Source: CAWHJN01 sp963829705 (GTDB taxonomy: Bacteria > Bacteroidota > Rhodothermia > Rhodothermales > BA12). Taken from it: a stretch of 64,000 bases of DNA. Below, piece by piece: positions 1 to 11,200 of this stretch (the stretch's first letter is position 1; every line of letters starts with the position of its first letter). The position numbers and the translations under genes were made by a program. The notes under the pieces were generated by a model. The model saw only the letters and a list, made by a program, of their open reading frames with translations, was not told the origin of the DNA and ran no database searches. The DNA is taken from positions 248,001 to 312,000 of the forward strand of contig CAWHJN010000005.1 in assembly GCA_963829705.1 (NCBI GenBank), in the 5' to 3' direction.

Positions 1-412
1 CGACGAAGACCACCGACGCGGGCGGGTTCGGGGCCGACATCGAGCGGCCCGCCACGAGCATATCGCCCGTCGGGTCGAGGGCGAGCATCCCGGGCGTCTC
101 GGTATCGACACTGCCCAGCACCGCGTTCTCGCGCGAGAGCTTGACGATCTTGCCGTCGCCGATGAGTGACACGTACCACGCGCTGCCGTCGGGCTCGGCG
201 GCCACGTGGTGCGGCTTCGCGTTGGCCGAGAAGCCCAGCTTCGTCAGGTCCACCGTCGTCTCGATCCGCTCTTCCTCGACGTTGAAGACGGTGACGGAGG
301 CGCTGTTCTGGTTGGCAATGTAGAGAAACGTCGGCTCGCCTTCGAAGCCGTCGTTGGCGGTGTCGCAGGCGGCGAAAAGGACCACGAGCACGAGCAGAGA
401 AATCCAGCGCAT
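1..412 (-). CDS. YVTN-type beta-propeller lipoprotein (C-terminus beyond window edge)
   Basis: The N-terminal 137 codons are visible; the gene runs off the left edge. It starts at ATG 412-410 with a lipoprotein signal: MRW, a hydrophobic stretch, then the lipobox FAAC with Cys16 as the lipidated residue. After it come propeller-like blades: 'FLYIANQNSASVTVFNVEE', then 'HHVAAEPDGSAWYVSLIGD' and 'GMLALDPTGDMLVAGRSM'. This is the pattern of YVTN/NHL-type propellers, which serve as surface binding or scaffold modules; no catalytic residues are visible. It is divergent from the HTCS gene at 562, and a TAnnTTTG element on its strand lies 89 bases upstream. The ligand is unknown. I am confident of lipoprotein plus propeller and not of any function. 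Confidence 0.8.
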   Translation of the reverse strand, partial: MRWISLLVLVVLFAACDTANDGFEGEPTFLYIANQNSASVTVFNVEEERIETTVDLTKLGFSANAKPHHVAAEPDGSAWYVSLIGDGKIVKLSRENAVLGSVDTETPGMLALDPTGDMLVAGRSMSAPNPPASVVFV

Positions 413-500
413 AATTAAATCGAATCGAATGGATGAATTGAAATACAAAAGCGTGGCGCAAGATAACGGAACGTCCCCGCGTGGAGCACTCCGGGAAAGG

Positions 501-508
501 CAAAAATA
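501..508 (-). promoter_or_regulatory. Candidate -7 element TATTTTTG for the lipoprotein gene at 412
   Basis: Read on the minus strand this is TATTTTTG, an exact match to the Bacteroidota -7 consensus TAnnTTTG. It implies a leader of about 85 nt before ATG 412. The surrounding 14-mer GCAAAAATAGCCGC (plus strand) is repeated exactly at 60617-60630, at nearly the same distance from the Bor-like lipoprotein start. No convincing -33 TTG is seen here. Confidence 0.45.
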
Positions 509-511
509 GCC

Positions 512-552
512 GCCCCGCCGAGCGCGTGGCGGGGCAGTATGTTTGGGCAAAC
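512..552 (+). promoter_or_regulatory. HTCS leader: GC hairpin plus TATGTTTG inside a small palindrome
   Basis: GCCCCGCC (512-519) and GGCGGGGC (528-535) form a perfect 8-bp hairpin. Immediately after it, TATGTTTG (538-545) matches the TAnnTTTG -7 consensus and overlaps the palindrome GTTTG-GG-CAAAC (541-552), only 9 bases before ATG 562. The arrangement suggests a promoter whose -7 region overlaps an operator-like palindrome. Autoregulation by the AraC output domain of the HTCS is possible but is inference. Confidence 0.4.
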
Positions 553-561
553 CCGGATCCC

Positions 562-3500
562 ATGCGCGGCGCTTTCCTGCTTCTCGTTCTGAGCATTGTT
601 GGCGCCGGTGCGCGCGCGCAGGAGCCGCGTGACTGGGCGGAGAGGGGCCGTTTCGAGGTCCGCAACGTATCGCCCCGCGACTACGGCGGCGAGCCGCAAA
701 ACTGGGCGCTCGCGCTCGATGCGCGCGGCGTGCTGTACGTGGCCAGCGAAGGAGCCGTGCTCGAATTCGACGGCGTGACGTGGCGGCGCATCCTGTTGCC
801 CCGTACCCCCACCGTGCGAACCGTCGCCGTCGATGCGCAGAACCGGGTGTTCGTGGGCGCGCACGACGATTTCGGGTGGATCGGGCCGGACTCGGTGGGA
901 ATGCCACGCTTTCACTCGCTGATGCCGCTTGTCCCCCCGAACTGCTGCCCATCGGCGCCGTCCGCTCGACGGTCGTCACACCCGAAGGCGTGTACTTCTC
1001 GACCCCTCGTGCCCTCTTTCGGTGGTCGGAGGCGGGCGGGATGCGGGTGTGGCCGCTGCCCGGCATCAGCCGGCGCATGGGCTACGCCGGCGGGTCGCTG
1101 TTCGTGCTCTCGCGCGACCGTGGGCTGACGCTGCTCACAGGCGACAGCCTGGTGACGGTGCCGGGCGGCGAGGCGCTCGTCGGCACCCAGCCCGCCCGGC
1201 TGCTGCCGACGGGGAACGCCGGGATGCTCCTCCTCACCCGCACCGACGCGCTTTTCCACTTTGACGGGAAGAGGGTGGTGTCCTTTCCCACCGAGGCGGA
1301 CGCGCTGCTGCGCGAGGCCCTGGTGATGGACGGCACCTACCTGCCCGGCGGAGGCCTCGCGCTCGCCACGCTACGCCGCGGTCTGCTCCTGCTCGACGCA
1401 AGCGGCCACCTCGTCGGGCAGGTGGGCCGGGACGGCGGCCTGCGCGACGCGGACGTGAAGGCGGTGCTGCTGGGCCCGCAGGGAGCGCTGTGGCTCGGCC
1501 TCAACAACGGCCTCGCCCGCGTCGATGCCGGGATGCCCGCCACGTATTTCGGAGCCGACGAAGGGCTGCCCGGCTTTGTGGTCGACGTGGCCCGGCACGA
1601 CGGCCGCCTGTTTGCCGCGACGAGCGACGGCATTCGGGTGCTGGAGCCCGCGTCCGCGCCCGGAGCCGCTGCCACGTTTCGGGCGCTCCCCGACCTCATC
1701 GACCACTGCCACGCCCTCCTTCCCACCGAAAGCAGCCTCGTAGCCGCGTGCGACCACGGCGTCCACACCGTGACGGCCACGGGCCACCGGCCGCTGATGA
1801 CGGTCGAAAGCGCGTTCACGCTGCACCGCTCGCGCGCGCATCCCGGCTGGCTCTACGTGGGCCTGAACGATGGCGTGGCCGTGATGACGCTGCGCGGCGG
1901 ACGGTGGCAGTTCGCCGCGCGCATCGAGAACCTCCGCACCGAGGTGCGCTCTCTCGCCGAAGCCGACGGCGTGCTGTGGATCGGCACGGCGATCGACGGT
2001 CTCTACCACGTGCGCGTGACCGCCGATCCGGAAGCGCTCGTGGCGCGGCGCGTGCAGGCATGGGCCGGAACGAGTGCCAACGTGTTTCTCGACGACGGCC
2101 ACGTGCTCGTCAGCGGAGCGGGGAGAGGGGTGTACCGGGTCGTACGGGAGAGCGAACGCGCGTGGCTGCGGCCCGACACCACGCTGGCCCAGGCGCCACC
2201 CATCGCCCGGCGAGCCGGTCTCTCCCGGCTGGCCCGCACCGCCGCCGGCACGGCATGGATGCACGCGGGAAGCGCTACCGGCCTGCTCTATCCCGGTGTG
2301 CAGGGGGCAGCCGCGTGGGACGACATAAGCGGCTTTCTGACCACCGACGAGGTGTATGCACTGTACCCCGAGCGCGACGGGGTGCTCTGGATCGGCATGG
2401 CCGAAGGGCTCGCGCGCTACGACACGCGCCGTGAGACGTCCTCCACCGCACCGCAGGCCCGCGTGCGCCGCCTGTCACGTGGAGAGGCCGTGCTCTACGG
2501 CGGCGAAGGGGTGGCCCCCGACCTCCGCCTCGAACACGACCCTGCCGGGCTGCGCTTCGCCTTCAGCGCACCCGGCGCGTCCGCAGCCCGGTTCCAGACG
2601 CGCCTCGATGGGCAGGAGGCGGACTGGTCGGCGTGGACGGCAGAAACGCAGCGCGACTACACCAACCTGTCCGGCGGGCGCTACACCTTTCGTGTGCGGG
2701 CGCGGGACGCGCAGGGCGGGGTAGGCCCCGAGGCAGCGTTGTCGTTCGTGGTGCTGCCACCGTGGTACCGCACCGGGTGGGCGTACGCGCTGTACGCTCT
2801 TCTCGTGCTGGGGGCGGGCTACGCGCTGGTGTGGCTCAACGGCCTCCGCCTGCGCGCGCGCAATGCGCATCTCGAAGCCGTCGTCCACGCGCGCACCGCG
2901 ACCGTCGAGGCGCAGAAAGAAGCGCTGCTGCGCCAGAACGCGCAGATCGAAGAACAGGCCACGCGCCTGCTGCTGCTCGACGAAGCCCGGACCCGCTTTT
3001 TCGCCAACATCTCCCACGAGTTTCGCACCCCGCTGACGCTCACCCTCGGTCCGCTCGACGACGTCATCGAGGGCGTCCACGGAGAGGTGTCCGCCGGGGT
3101 GAAAGGCACGCTCGGCCTCGCCCGCCGCAGCGCCTACCGCCTGCTGCGCCTCGTCAACCGCCTGCTCGACCTCGCCCGGCTGGAGTCGGGCCACATGCCA
3201 CTCGCCGCACAACCGGCAGACCTCGCCGACTTCGTGCAGCGCACCGCCGAGACGTTCGCGCCGCTGGCCGCGCGCCGCCAGGTCACGCTCCGCCACACGG
3301 CCCCCGCCGCCCCGTTCCTCGTCGCCTTCGACCCCGACAAGGTCGAGGAGGTGCTCGTCAACTTGCTTTCCAATGCGTTCAAGGCCACTTCCGCCGGAGG
3401 CGAGATTCACGTCTCGACGACCCTGCGCGGCGACGTGGCCGAGGTGCGCGTGGCGGACACAGGGGCAGGCATCGACCCGGAAAGCCTGAGCGTCATCTTC

Positions 3501-4568
3501 GACCGGTTCCAGCGAGGCAAGCACGCGCTGCCGGGCACCACGGGCACCGGCATCGGCCTCAACCTCGTCCAGGAACTCGTCCACCTCCACGGCGGCTCGG
3601 TGACGGTCGAGAGCGAACGGGGCCGCGGCACCACCTTTACCGTGCTTCTGCCCCGCGCCGTGCCCGATGCCGCGCCGGGCTTCGCCAATCCCCCGGATGC
3701 GCCCGTCGTGCACGCGCCCATCGAAAACGCGCCGCGTGTGGAAGCAGCGACCAGCGAAACCTTACCCTACGAGACCGCCGACCGCCCCACGGTGCTCGTC
3801 GTGGACGACCACGCCGACATCCGCGCCTACGTGCGGCAGCACCTTGAAACGGCCTACGCCGTGGTCGAGGCCGCCGATGGCGACGAGGGCTTCGAGAAGG
3901 CACGGTCGGTGCTGCCCGACCTCGTCGTGTCCGACGTGATGATGCCGCGCCGCGACGGCTTTAGCCTGTGCCGCGCCCTCAAGGCCGACCCGGCCCTCGG
4001 CCACGTGCCGGTGATCCTGCTCACGGCGAAGGCGTCGGGCGAGAGCCGCCTCGAAGGGCTCGACGCCGAGGCGGACGATTACCTCACCAAGCCCTTCGAC
4101 GCGCGCGAGTTGCTGGCGCGCGCGCGCAACCTGCTCGCGCAGCGGCAGCGTCTGCGCGACCGCTTCCGGCAGGAGATCGTCGTGCAGCCCTCGGGCGTGA
4201 CGGTTACTTCGACGGACGCCGCCTTTCTCGAGCACGCGCGCGCCACCATCGAAGCGCACCTGTCCGACACGGATTTCTCCGTCGAGGCGCTCGCTGGGGC
4301 CGTCGCCCTCAGCCCGTCGCAGCTTCAGCGCCGCGTGAAGGCGCTTACCGGCCTGACGCCTGTGCAACTCGTGGTGCAGATGCGGCTCGCCCGCGCCGCC
4401 GATCTGCTGGCGCAAGGAGCGGGCAGCGTGTCGGAGATCGCGTACGGTGTCGGCTTCAACGCGCACGCCTACTTTGCCCAGCGCTTCCGCGAGCGCTACG
4501 GCGTGACGCCGTCGGCCTACGCAGCGGGCGAACGGGACGCAGAGATGGAACCTGACGCGGTGCCGTAG
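562..4568 (+). CDS. Hybrid two-component system regulator (HTCS), interrupted by a single-base frameshift near 933-938
   Basis: This is a one-protein signalling system: a periplasmic sensor, membrane kinase and DNA-binding output in one chain, about 1335 residues once the frame is restored. ATG 562 opens a signal peptide (MRGAFLLLVLSIVGAGARAQ). A Reg_prop beta-propeller follows, then a Y_Y_Y domain near 2520-2750 and a membrane segment at about 2775-2835. The HisKA box is NISHEFRTPL (His codon 3015-3017) and the HATPase has DTGAGID and GTGIGL. A receiver follows (phospho-Asp codon 3933-3935, YLTKPF), then a C-terminal AraC-type HTH from about 4220. Reading frame 1 runs to about 936; the rest is in frame 3. 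The join falls in a run of six C: one extra C would give LVPPELLPIGAV and a continuous protein. In other Bacteroidota, HTCS proteins sit beside polysaccharide-utilisation genes; none are seen here. A receiver protein and a giant secreted protein follow on the same strand. The frameshift may be real or a sequencing error. Confidence 0.88.
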
Positions 4569-4594
4569 GGACGTGCCCCGGCACGTCCCTACGG
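4563..4594. repeat. Near-perfect 32-bp palindrome overlapping the HTCS stop codon
   Basis: Arms CCGTAGGGACGTGCC (4563-4577) and GGCACGTCCCTACGG (4580-4594) are perfect reverse complements around a CC spacer. The HTCS stop codon TAG (4566-4568) lies inside the left arm. No U-tract follows, so it is not a classic terminator. The composition resembles dispersed GTAGGG-type palindromic repeats of bacterial intergenic regions, but I see only this copy in the window. Confidence 0.7.
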
Positions 4595-4726
4595 CTCAGA
4601 AACGCGCTTTTGCGGGAAAAGCGACAGCCTGTGCAGGATTTCTGATACCCGGTGCGGGCGTGTTCGGGGGAGGTTGTGCGGTGTCGCTGCCCTCCGGCGG
4701 CGCGCACGAATGGCTCCCACATTTCC

Positions 4727-5197
4727 ATGTCCCCGTACCGCCCGCCCGCGCTCGCACCCCGCGCCACCAGCTCCAGGCTGGCACTCGAACTGGCGCTGCT
4801 CGACGCCCCCGCGCCGCTGCCGGCACCCGTCGTTACGATGCAGCCGAGCGGAGCGCGCATCCTCGTGGTGGACGACGACGCTGATCTGCGCGCCTACGTG
4901 CGCGCCTGCCTCGAACCGGCCTACGCGGTGAGCGAGGCCAGCGACGGCCTCGACGCCCTCGCGCAGGCCGCGCACACGCCCTTCGCCCTCGTCATCACCG
5001 ACGCGTGGATGCCGGTGGTCTCGGGAGGCAAGCTCTGCCGCGCGCTGCGCGCCCATCCCACGCTGTTCTCGCTGCCCGTGCTCGCCATCAGTGGCGAAGT
5101 GGTCGGCCTCGCCGGGGCCAACGCCTTTCTGCCCAAACCCTTTACCCGTGCCCAACTCATCGCCGCTGTGCAGGCGCTGCTGCCGGCCCGGCCCTGA
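4727..5197 (+). CDS. Stand-alone response-regulator receiver protein
   Basis: About 156 residues if started at ATG 4727. ATG 4838 is an alternative that begins right at the receiver fold (MQPSGARILVVDDDADLRAY). The acidic pocket is the VVDDDAD loop, the phospho-acceptor is Asp92 in VITDAWMP (codon 5000-5002), and the conserved Lys is in FLPKPF. The usual Thr/Ser is the Ser of AISGE. No output domain follows the receiver, so it probably acts as a phosphate shuttle or through protein contact. It lies about 160 bases after the HTCS and closely resembles that protein's receiver (both contain 'LRAYVR' and 'AYAV.EA.DG'), which suggests it arose by duplication. A GTG at 4652 is in frame but would add unconserved sequence. 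Confidence 0.75.
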   Translation: MSPYRPPALAPRATSSRLALELALLDAPAPLPAPVVTMQPSGARILVVDDDADLRAYVRACLEPAYAVSEASDGLDALAQAAHTPFALVITDAWMPVVSGGKLCRALRAHPTLFSLPVLAISGEVVGLAGANAFLPKPFTRAQLIAAVQALLPARP

Positions 5198-5225
5198 TCG
5201 TTCCACCTCTCTTTTCCGTACCACC

Positions 5226-8200
5226 ATGAACGCACGCCTCCTGCTCTTGCTCGCGCTGCTCGCGCCCGCACTGCACGCCCAGAACCGGATCCCCCTCGTC
5301 CCCAACGACCTCGTCGCCCGCGAGCAGATGGGCGATGCCGTGTCGGTGTCGGGCGATTATGCCGTGATCGGCAGCGGCACCCACACCGTCAGCGGGCGCG
5401 CCGTGTACGTCTACCACTGGACGGGCACGACGTGGGAGCAGCAGGCGCGGATCACCAACCCCGAAGGCTACACGAGCTATTTCAGCAAGGCCGTCGCCAT
5501 CACGGACACGTGGCTGGCCGTCGGCTCATCCGTCGGCATCGGGCAGTACCGGGGCGAGGTGTACCTTTTCCGCCGCGACGGCACGAGCTGGACGTACGTC
5601 AAGAAGCTGACCGCCAGCGACGCGTCGCAGGACGCCGACTTTGGCCGCGCGCTCGCGCTCGACGGCGACCGGCTCGTCGTGGGCGCGTACCGGGGCGGAG
5701 CGCCCAACGACCGCTACGTACAGACAGGCTCGGCCTACGTGTTCGAGCGCAACGCGGGCGGCGCGGACGCGTGGGGGCAGACGCAGAAGCTCAACGCGAG
5801 CGACTTCAGGGACGGCGACCAGTTCGGCTTTGCTGTGGCCCTCAAAGGCAATACGATTGTCGTGGGTGCGCCCTCGAAGCGCAGCGCGTACGTGTTCGAG
5901 ATGCAGAACGCCACGTGGCAAGAGGTGCGCAAGTGGACGACGAACGAGACGGGTGGGACCCTGTTCGGCGTGAGCGTGGCACTCGACGCCGGGCGCGCGC
6001 TCGTGGGCGCCTCGGGCGAAGCCGGGACGCGCGGCGGCGCCTACCTCTACGAGCGCGGCAGCGGGGGATGGCCTGCCACCGGCCAGCGCCTGCTTGCCTT
6101 CGACGGCGTGGGCGGCGACAACTTCGGCTACGCCGTCGCCCTCGAAGACGACCTCGCCGTGGTGACGGCTCCGTACACCGAAGCCACCGACGCGGGGTCG
6201 TTCTACGTCTTCAAGCGTGGCCAGACGACGTGGGAAAACGTCGAGGCCGAAAAACGCACAGGCACTGCCAACTCGCTGTTCGGCACCGCCGTGGGCCTCG
6301 CGGGCAAGCGCCTCGTCGTGGGCGCGCGCGGCGACGACCAGCGCGCCACGGACGCAGGCGGCGCGTATGGCTACGTGCTCGTGCCCGCCACCCCGGCAGG
6401 CTTCGTCGCTACCGACGGCAACGGGCCCGGCAACGACCGGATCGGGTTGCGCTGGCTCGACGCCGTCGGGGAGGCTGGCTACCGCCTCTACCGCGACGGC
6501 GAGGTCATTGCCACCGTGGATGTGGGCATCACGTCCTACAACGACGATGTGGGCGTGGACAAGGTCTACACCTATGGCATCGAGGCGTATTCGGCAAACC
6601 TGGGTGCGAGCGCGCGGGCAGGGGACGTGGGCCGCACCCGCGCCAACGGGCGCATCTCGGGCGACGTGAAGGCGGGGGCCTCGGGTGTGCCGGGCGTGCT
6701 CATCTCCGCCGCGCCTTATGCCAATGGTGGCGTGCGCTTCAGCGGCTTCGGCCAGTACGTCTCCGTTCCGCGCACGCCCGCGCTGAACGTAGGCGAGGCG
6801 CTCACCGTCGAACTGTGGGTGCTTCGGGCAGCAAACGCAGGGCTTATCGAGCCCCTGTATGCGATGAACGGATCCCCCGGCGAGCCGGGCGCGTGGCAGT
6901 TGCGGTTGCTCCAGGGCAAGCCCCAGATCATCGCCTCCGCCAAGATCATCGTGACCGGGGCGGCGCTGCCCGTGGGCGTATGGTCGCACGTGGCGTACAC
7001 GCGTGACGGAAACACGCACCGGCTCTACATCAACGGCGTGCGCGTAACCGAAACGGTCGACGCGGTGGACTTTACCGACACCGACCAAGCCGTGCAGATC
7101 GGCGGTGTGCCGGCGCTACCTTTCGCAGGTTCGATCGACGACGTGCGCCTGTGGAACCGCCCGCGCACCGACGCCGAGATCGCGCAGGACTGGAGCCGCC
7201 GCCTCGTCGGGGACGAGGATGGACTGGCGGCCTACTGGCCATTCGACGCGAGCACCGGCACCATCGCCGCCGACCACACGACGGGCGGCAGCCACGGCAC
7301 ACTCGTCAGTGGCGCGGCGTGGGCGGAAGGCGCGCCCGTCACGCTCGGCGCCTACACCAACGCGCAGGGCACGTACAGCATCCGCGAGATCTCCTACGGC
7401 ACGGGGCGCACCTTTACCGTTGCGCCCAGCCTCGACGGCCACGGCTTCGACCCGGCGCGGCGCGAGAACGTCGAACTCAACACCACCACGCCTGCCATCG
7501 CGGGCATCTCCTTCGCCGACACGACGGCCTTCGTCGTCAGCGGGCGCGTGGAGTTTGCAGGCACACCGTGCGCCGCGACGGGCGTGGATATCCTCGTCGA
7601 CGGTGTCAAGCGCGGGTCGGTCAGGGCCGATGGCACGTACGAAGTCACCATCCTCAACCCCGGCACCGTCACGATCACGCCAGACTTCGCCGGGCACACG
7701 TTTAGTCCCGCCGAGCGCGTGCTGACCGTCGTGGACAACCTCACGGGCATCGACTTCGCCGACACGCAGACGTACACGCTCAGCGGCAAGGCCGTCGGCG
7801 GCGACTGCAACATCGCCCTCGGCGCGGACGGCAGAGTAGACCTCACCATCATGGGCGGCGGCGGTTGCCTCGCGCAGCAGGTCAAGACGGATGCGAGCGG
7901 CCAGTATTCGATCACGCTGCCCGCGCTCGCGCAGGTGAGCGTCGAGGCGTCCGTGCCCAACGAGCCGTCGATCCAGTTCACGTCGCGCCAGGTGTCGCTG
8001 CGCGATTCGAGCCAGACGGTGGACTTCATCTACCGCAGCCGACCCGAGGTCACGCTCGCGGGCTTTCCCGAGAACGCGGGGCAGTGCGGCATCCCCGTGC
8101 TCGAACAGCTCCAGCCCTACGATTTTACCATCGAGGTGAACGAGCGCTACGGCAACCAGACGTGCGCCGTCGAGGACGGCCTCGTCATCGTCCGCAACGA

Positions 8201-11200
8201 CATCGCCGACGACGCCACGCCCGACACGCTGCGGATGCAGGGCGGGCAGGCGTACTACGCCTTCACCGCGGGCGACCCGAACGTCGTGGGCGGTGGGCAG
8301 CGCGCCTACCAGAAACTCATCCAGGCCGAGGTGGTCACCGGCGGCGGGCCAGAGGCCGGGCCGTACGGCTACCGCGAAAACCTGAGCCAGTGGGCCGTCG
8401 TGGAGGGCAGCCGCCCGCGCGCAGCCACCTTTGCCACGACCTCGCCGCAACTGCCGCTCTTCATCCTGCACGACCCGCCCGGCGACAGGAGCTACAGCTT
8501 TATCGAGAAGGAAGAATCCACCTGCACGACGACGAGCTTCTCGGCCCTGCGGAGCAGCAGCGAGGGCGGCTGGGGGGCCATCAAGCTGGGCACCGAGTTC
8601 GAGGCGGGCCTCGGCTTCTCGACGGCGACGAGCATCTGGGGGGAACTCAAAAACACGTTCACCGCCGAGAAAACGAGCGTGTCGCGGACGGAGCAGGAAA
8701 CGTGTTTCACTGCGACGCAGACGTTCAGCACGAGCGACGACGAGAACGTGACGGCGGGCGCGGGGGGCGACGTGTTCGTGGGCGCGGCGCTCAACATCAC
8801 GTACGCCCTCACCGACGACCTCGACTACAACGAGGCTATCTGCCGCGCCGACCTGTCGCACGGCGTCGCCTTTGGCCTGGGCGGCTTTGCCACCGAATAC
8901 ACGTACACCGAAAGTTTCCTGCGTGAAAACCTCATCCCGCGTCTGGAAATGCTGCGCGACCTGCCCGCCACGCCGCGCGACTCGGTGGTGTATTTCGACA
9001 ACCAGATCAAGGTCTGGAAGCAGACACTCGACTTCAACACGAACAACAAAGCCGCCGTCGCCAACGCCCCGGCCCTCCTGAACCGCTCGTTCGACGGCAG
9101 CGCCGGTCCTGTCGAGGAGACGCAGACGTTCAGCACGAGCAAGGTCGAAACGGTCGAGTTCAACCTCGTCCTCAACGACGAGGTGGCCATCGAAGCCGGG
9201 CTCGAAATTGCCGGGTCGGGCCTCTCGGGCGGTGCGATCGTGACGATGCGGAAGGAGGATGGCGGGGGCGAGGGTACCCGCACGGCGTCGTCGAGCACGA
9301 CGGGCTACGTGCTGGACGACGACGACGCCAACGACTTTTTCTCCGTCGATATCAAGGCCGATCCCGTCTACGGCACGCCTCTGTTTCAGCTCAAGAGCGG
9401 CACGTCGGCGTGCGTGTGGGAGCCGGGCACGCAGCCGCGCGAGGGCGTCCAACTGACGGCCAACACGCTCGTGCGGAGCAACGTCAGCCCCGACGGCGCG
9501 GCGTCGTTCCAGCTTACGCTCGGCAACACGAGCCAGAGCGACGAAGTGCGGGCCTACCAGCTTTTCGCCCTGTCCGAGAGCAACCCCGACGGCGCTGTGC
9601 TGGCCGTCAACGGCTTCGCCATCAACGACCTCGCGCCCGTCACCATCGGGCCCGGCTCGTCGGTGAACCAGACGCTGACGGTGCGGCGCGGGCCGGAAGC
9701 GTTCACCTATCCCGCACTCAAAGTGGCGATGCGCTCGCTCTGCGACCCGTCCGCCATCGCCGACACGCTCACGCTCGCCGTCCATTTCCAGAATGCGTGC
9801 AGCCCCGTCACACTGGCCGCGCCCTCGAGCGACTGGACGGTGAACCGCGCCTCCACCGCGCCCGTGCGCCTGCTGCTGCGCGACTACGTGAAAAGTGCGC
9901 TCGCGAACCTCAAAATCCAGTACGCGCCCGTGGGCACCAACAACTGGAAGACGATCCGCGTGGTGACGGCGGCGGAGTTGCCCGAGGGCTTCTTCGAGAT
10001 GGACTGGGACACGAAAAACATCCCCGATGGCGCGTACCAGCTCCGCGTGGGCGTCGAGTGCGCGACGGGCACGTCGTTTTCCGAACCCGTCGCAGGCTTC
10101 ATCGACCGCAGCGCACCCGCGTTCTTCGGCACGCCCGAGCCCGCCGACGGCTTCTGGCAAACCGGCGACGCCATCCGTGCGACCTTCAGCGAAGAACTCG
10201 ACCCGACGACTGTGACGGCTGACCACGTCGCGCTCGTCGATACGAAGACGGGCGCTGCCATCCCCGTGCAGGTGCAGTACGCCGACCGCCAGATCGTCGT
10301 CACGCCCGGCGTGGACGACGCCGACCTCGAAGACCGGGCGCTGCGCGTGACGCTCACCGGCCTGGCCGACCTGCGTGGCAACACGCTCGCCGCGCCGCTC
10401 GCGTGGCAGTTCCGCGTGCAGCGCAGCCCCGTGGCGTGGAGCCGCGCCCGGCTGGCCTTCGCCCGCTCGGCGGGTGCCCTCGCCCCCGAAACGGCGACGC
10501 TCGCCAACACCGGTTCCACGGACATGGCCTTCGACATCACGCGGCATCCCGTGTGGCTCACGCCCACGCCCACGGCGGGCACGCTCGCGCCGCGCGACGC
10601 GCAGACCGTCGTGTTTACGCCCGACCCCGCGCTCGCGCCCGGCCTCTACCGCGACACCGTCGTCGCCCAGACGCCCGGCGGACCTGCCCGCCTTGCCGTC
10701 GAACTCGACGTGTCGTGCCCCGCGCCCGACTGGCAGGTGGATGCCGCCGCGTTCGCGCACTCGATGAACGTCACGGCGGGCTTTTACCTCGGCGGCCTGC
10801 CCTTCAGCAGCCGCACCGACCGCGTCGCCGCTTTCGCCGGGGCCGAGGTGCGCGGCGTGGCGACGGTGCAGCCGCGCGTGCCGCAGGACGATTTCCTGGC
10901 CTTCCTGACGGTCTACAGCAACCAGACGACGGGCGAGGAAATTCGCTTCGAACTCTGGGATGCCTCCGAGTGCAAGACGATGAGCATTGCTGAGCCTGTC
11001 GCGTTCGAGGCCAACGCGGCCACCGGCACGCCCACGCAGCCCACCCGGCTGACGGTGAGCGGCGCGGTGCTGCAAACGATTCCGCTCGCGGAAGGCGTGA
11101 CGTGGATCTCGCTGGGCGTCGAGGCGCAGGACATGGCCACGCAGAGCGTGCTCGGCCGCGTCCGCCCCGCCGACGGGGACCGCATCCAGGCGCAGACGCG

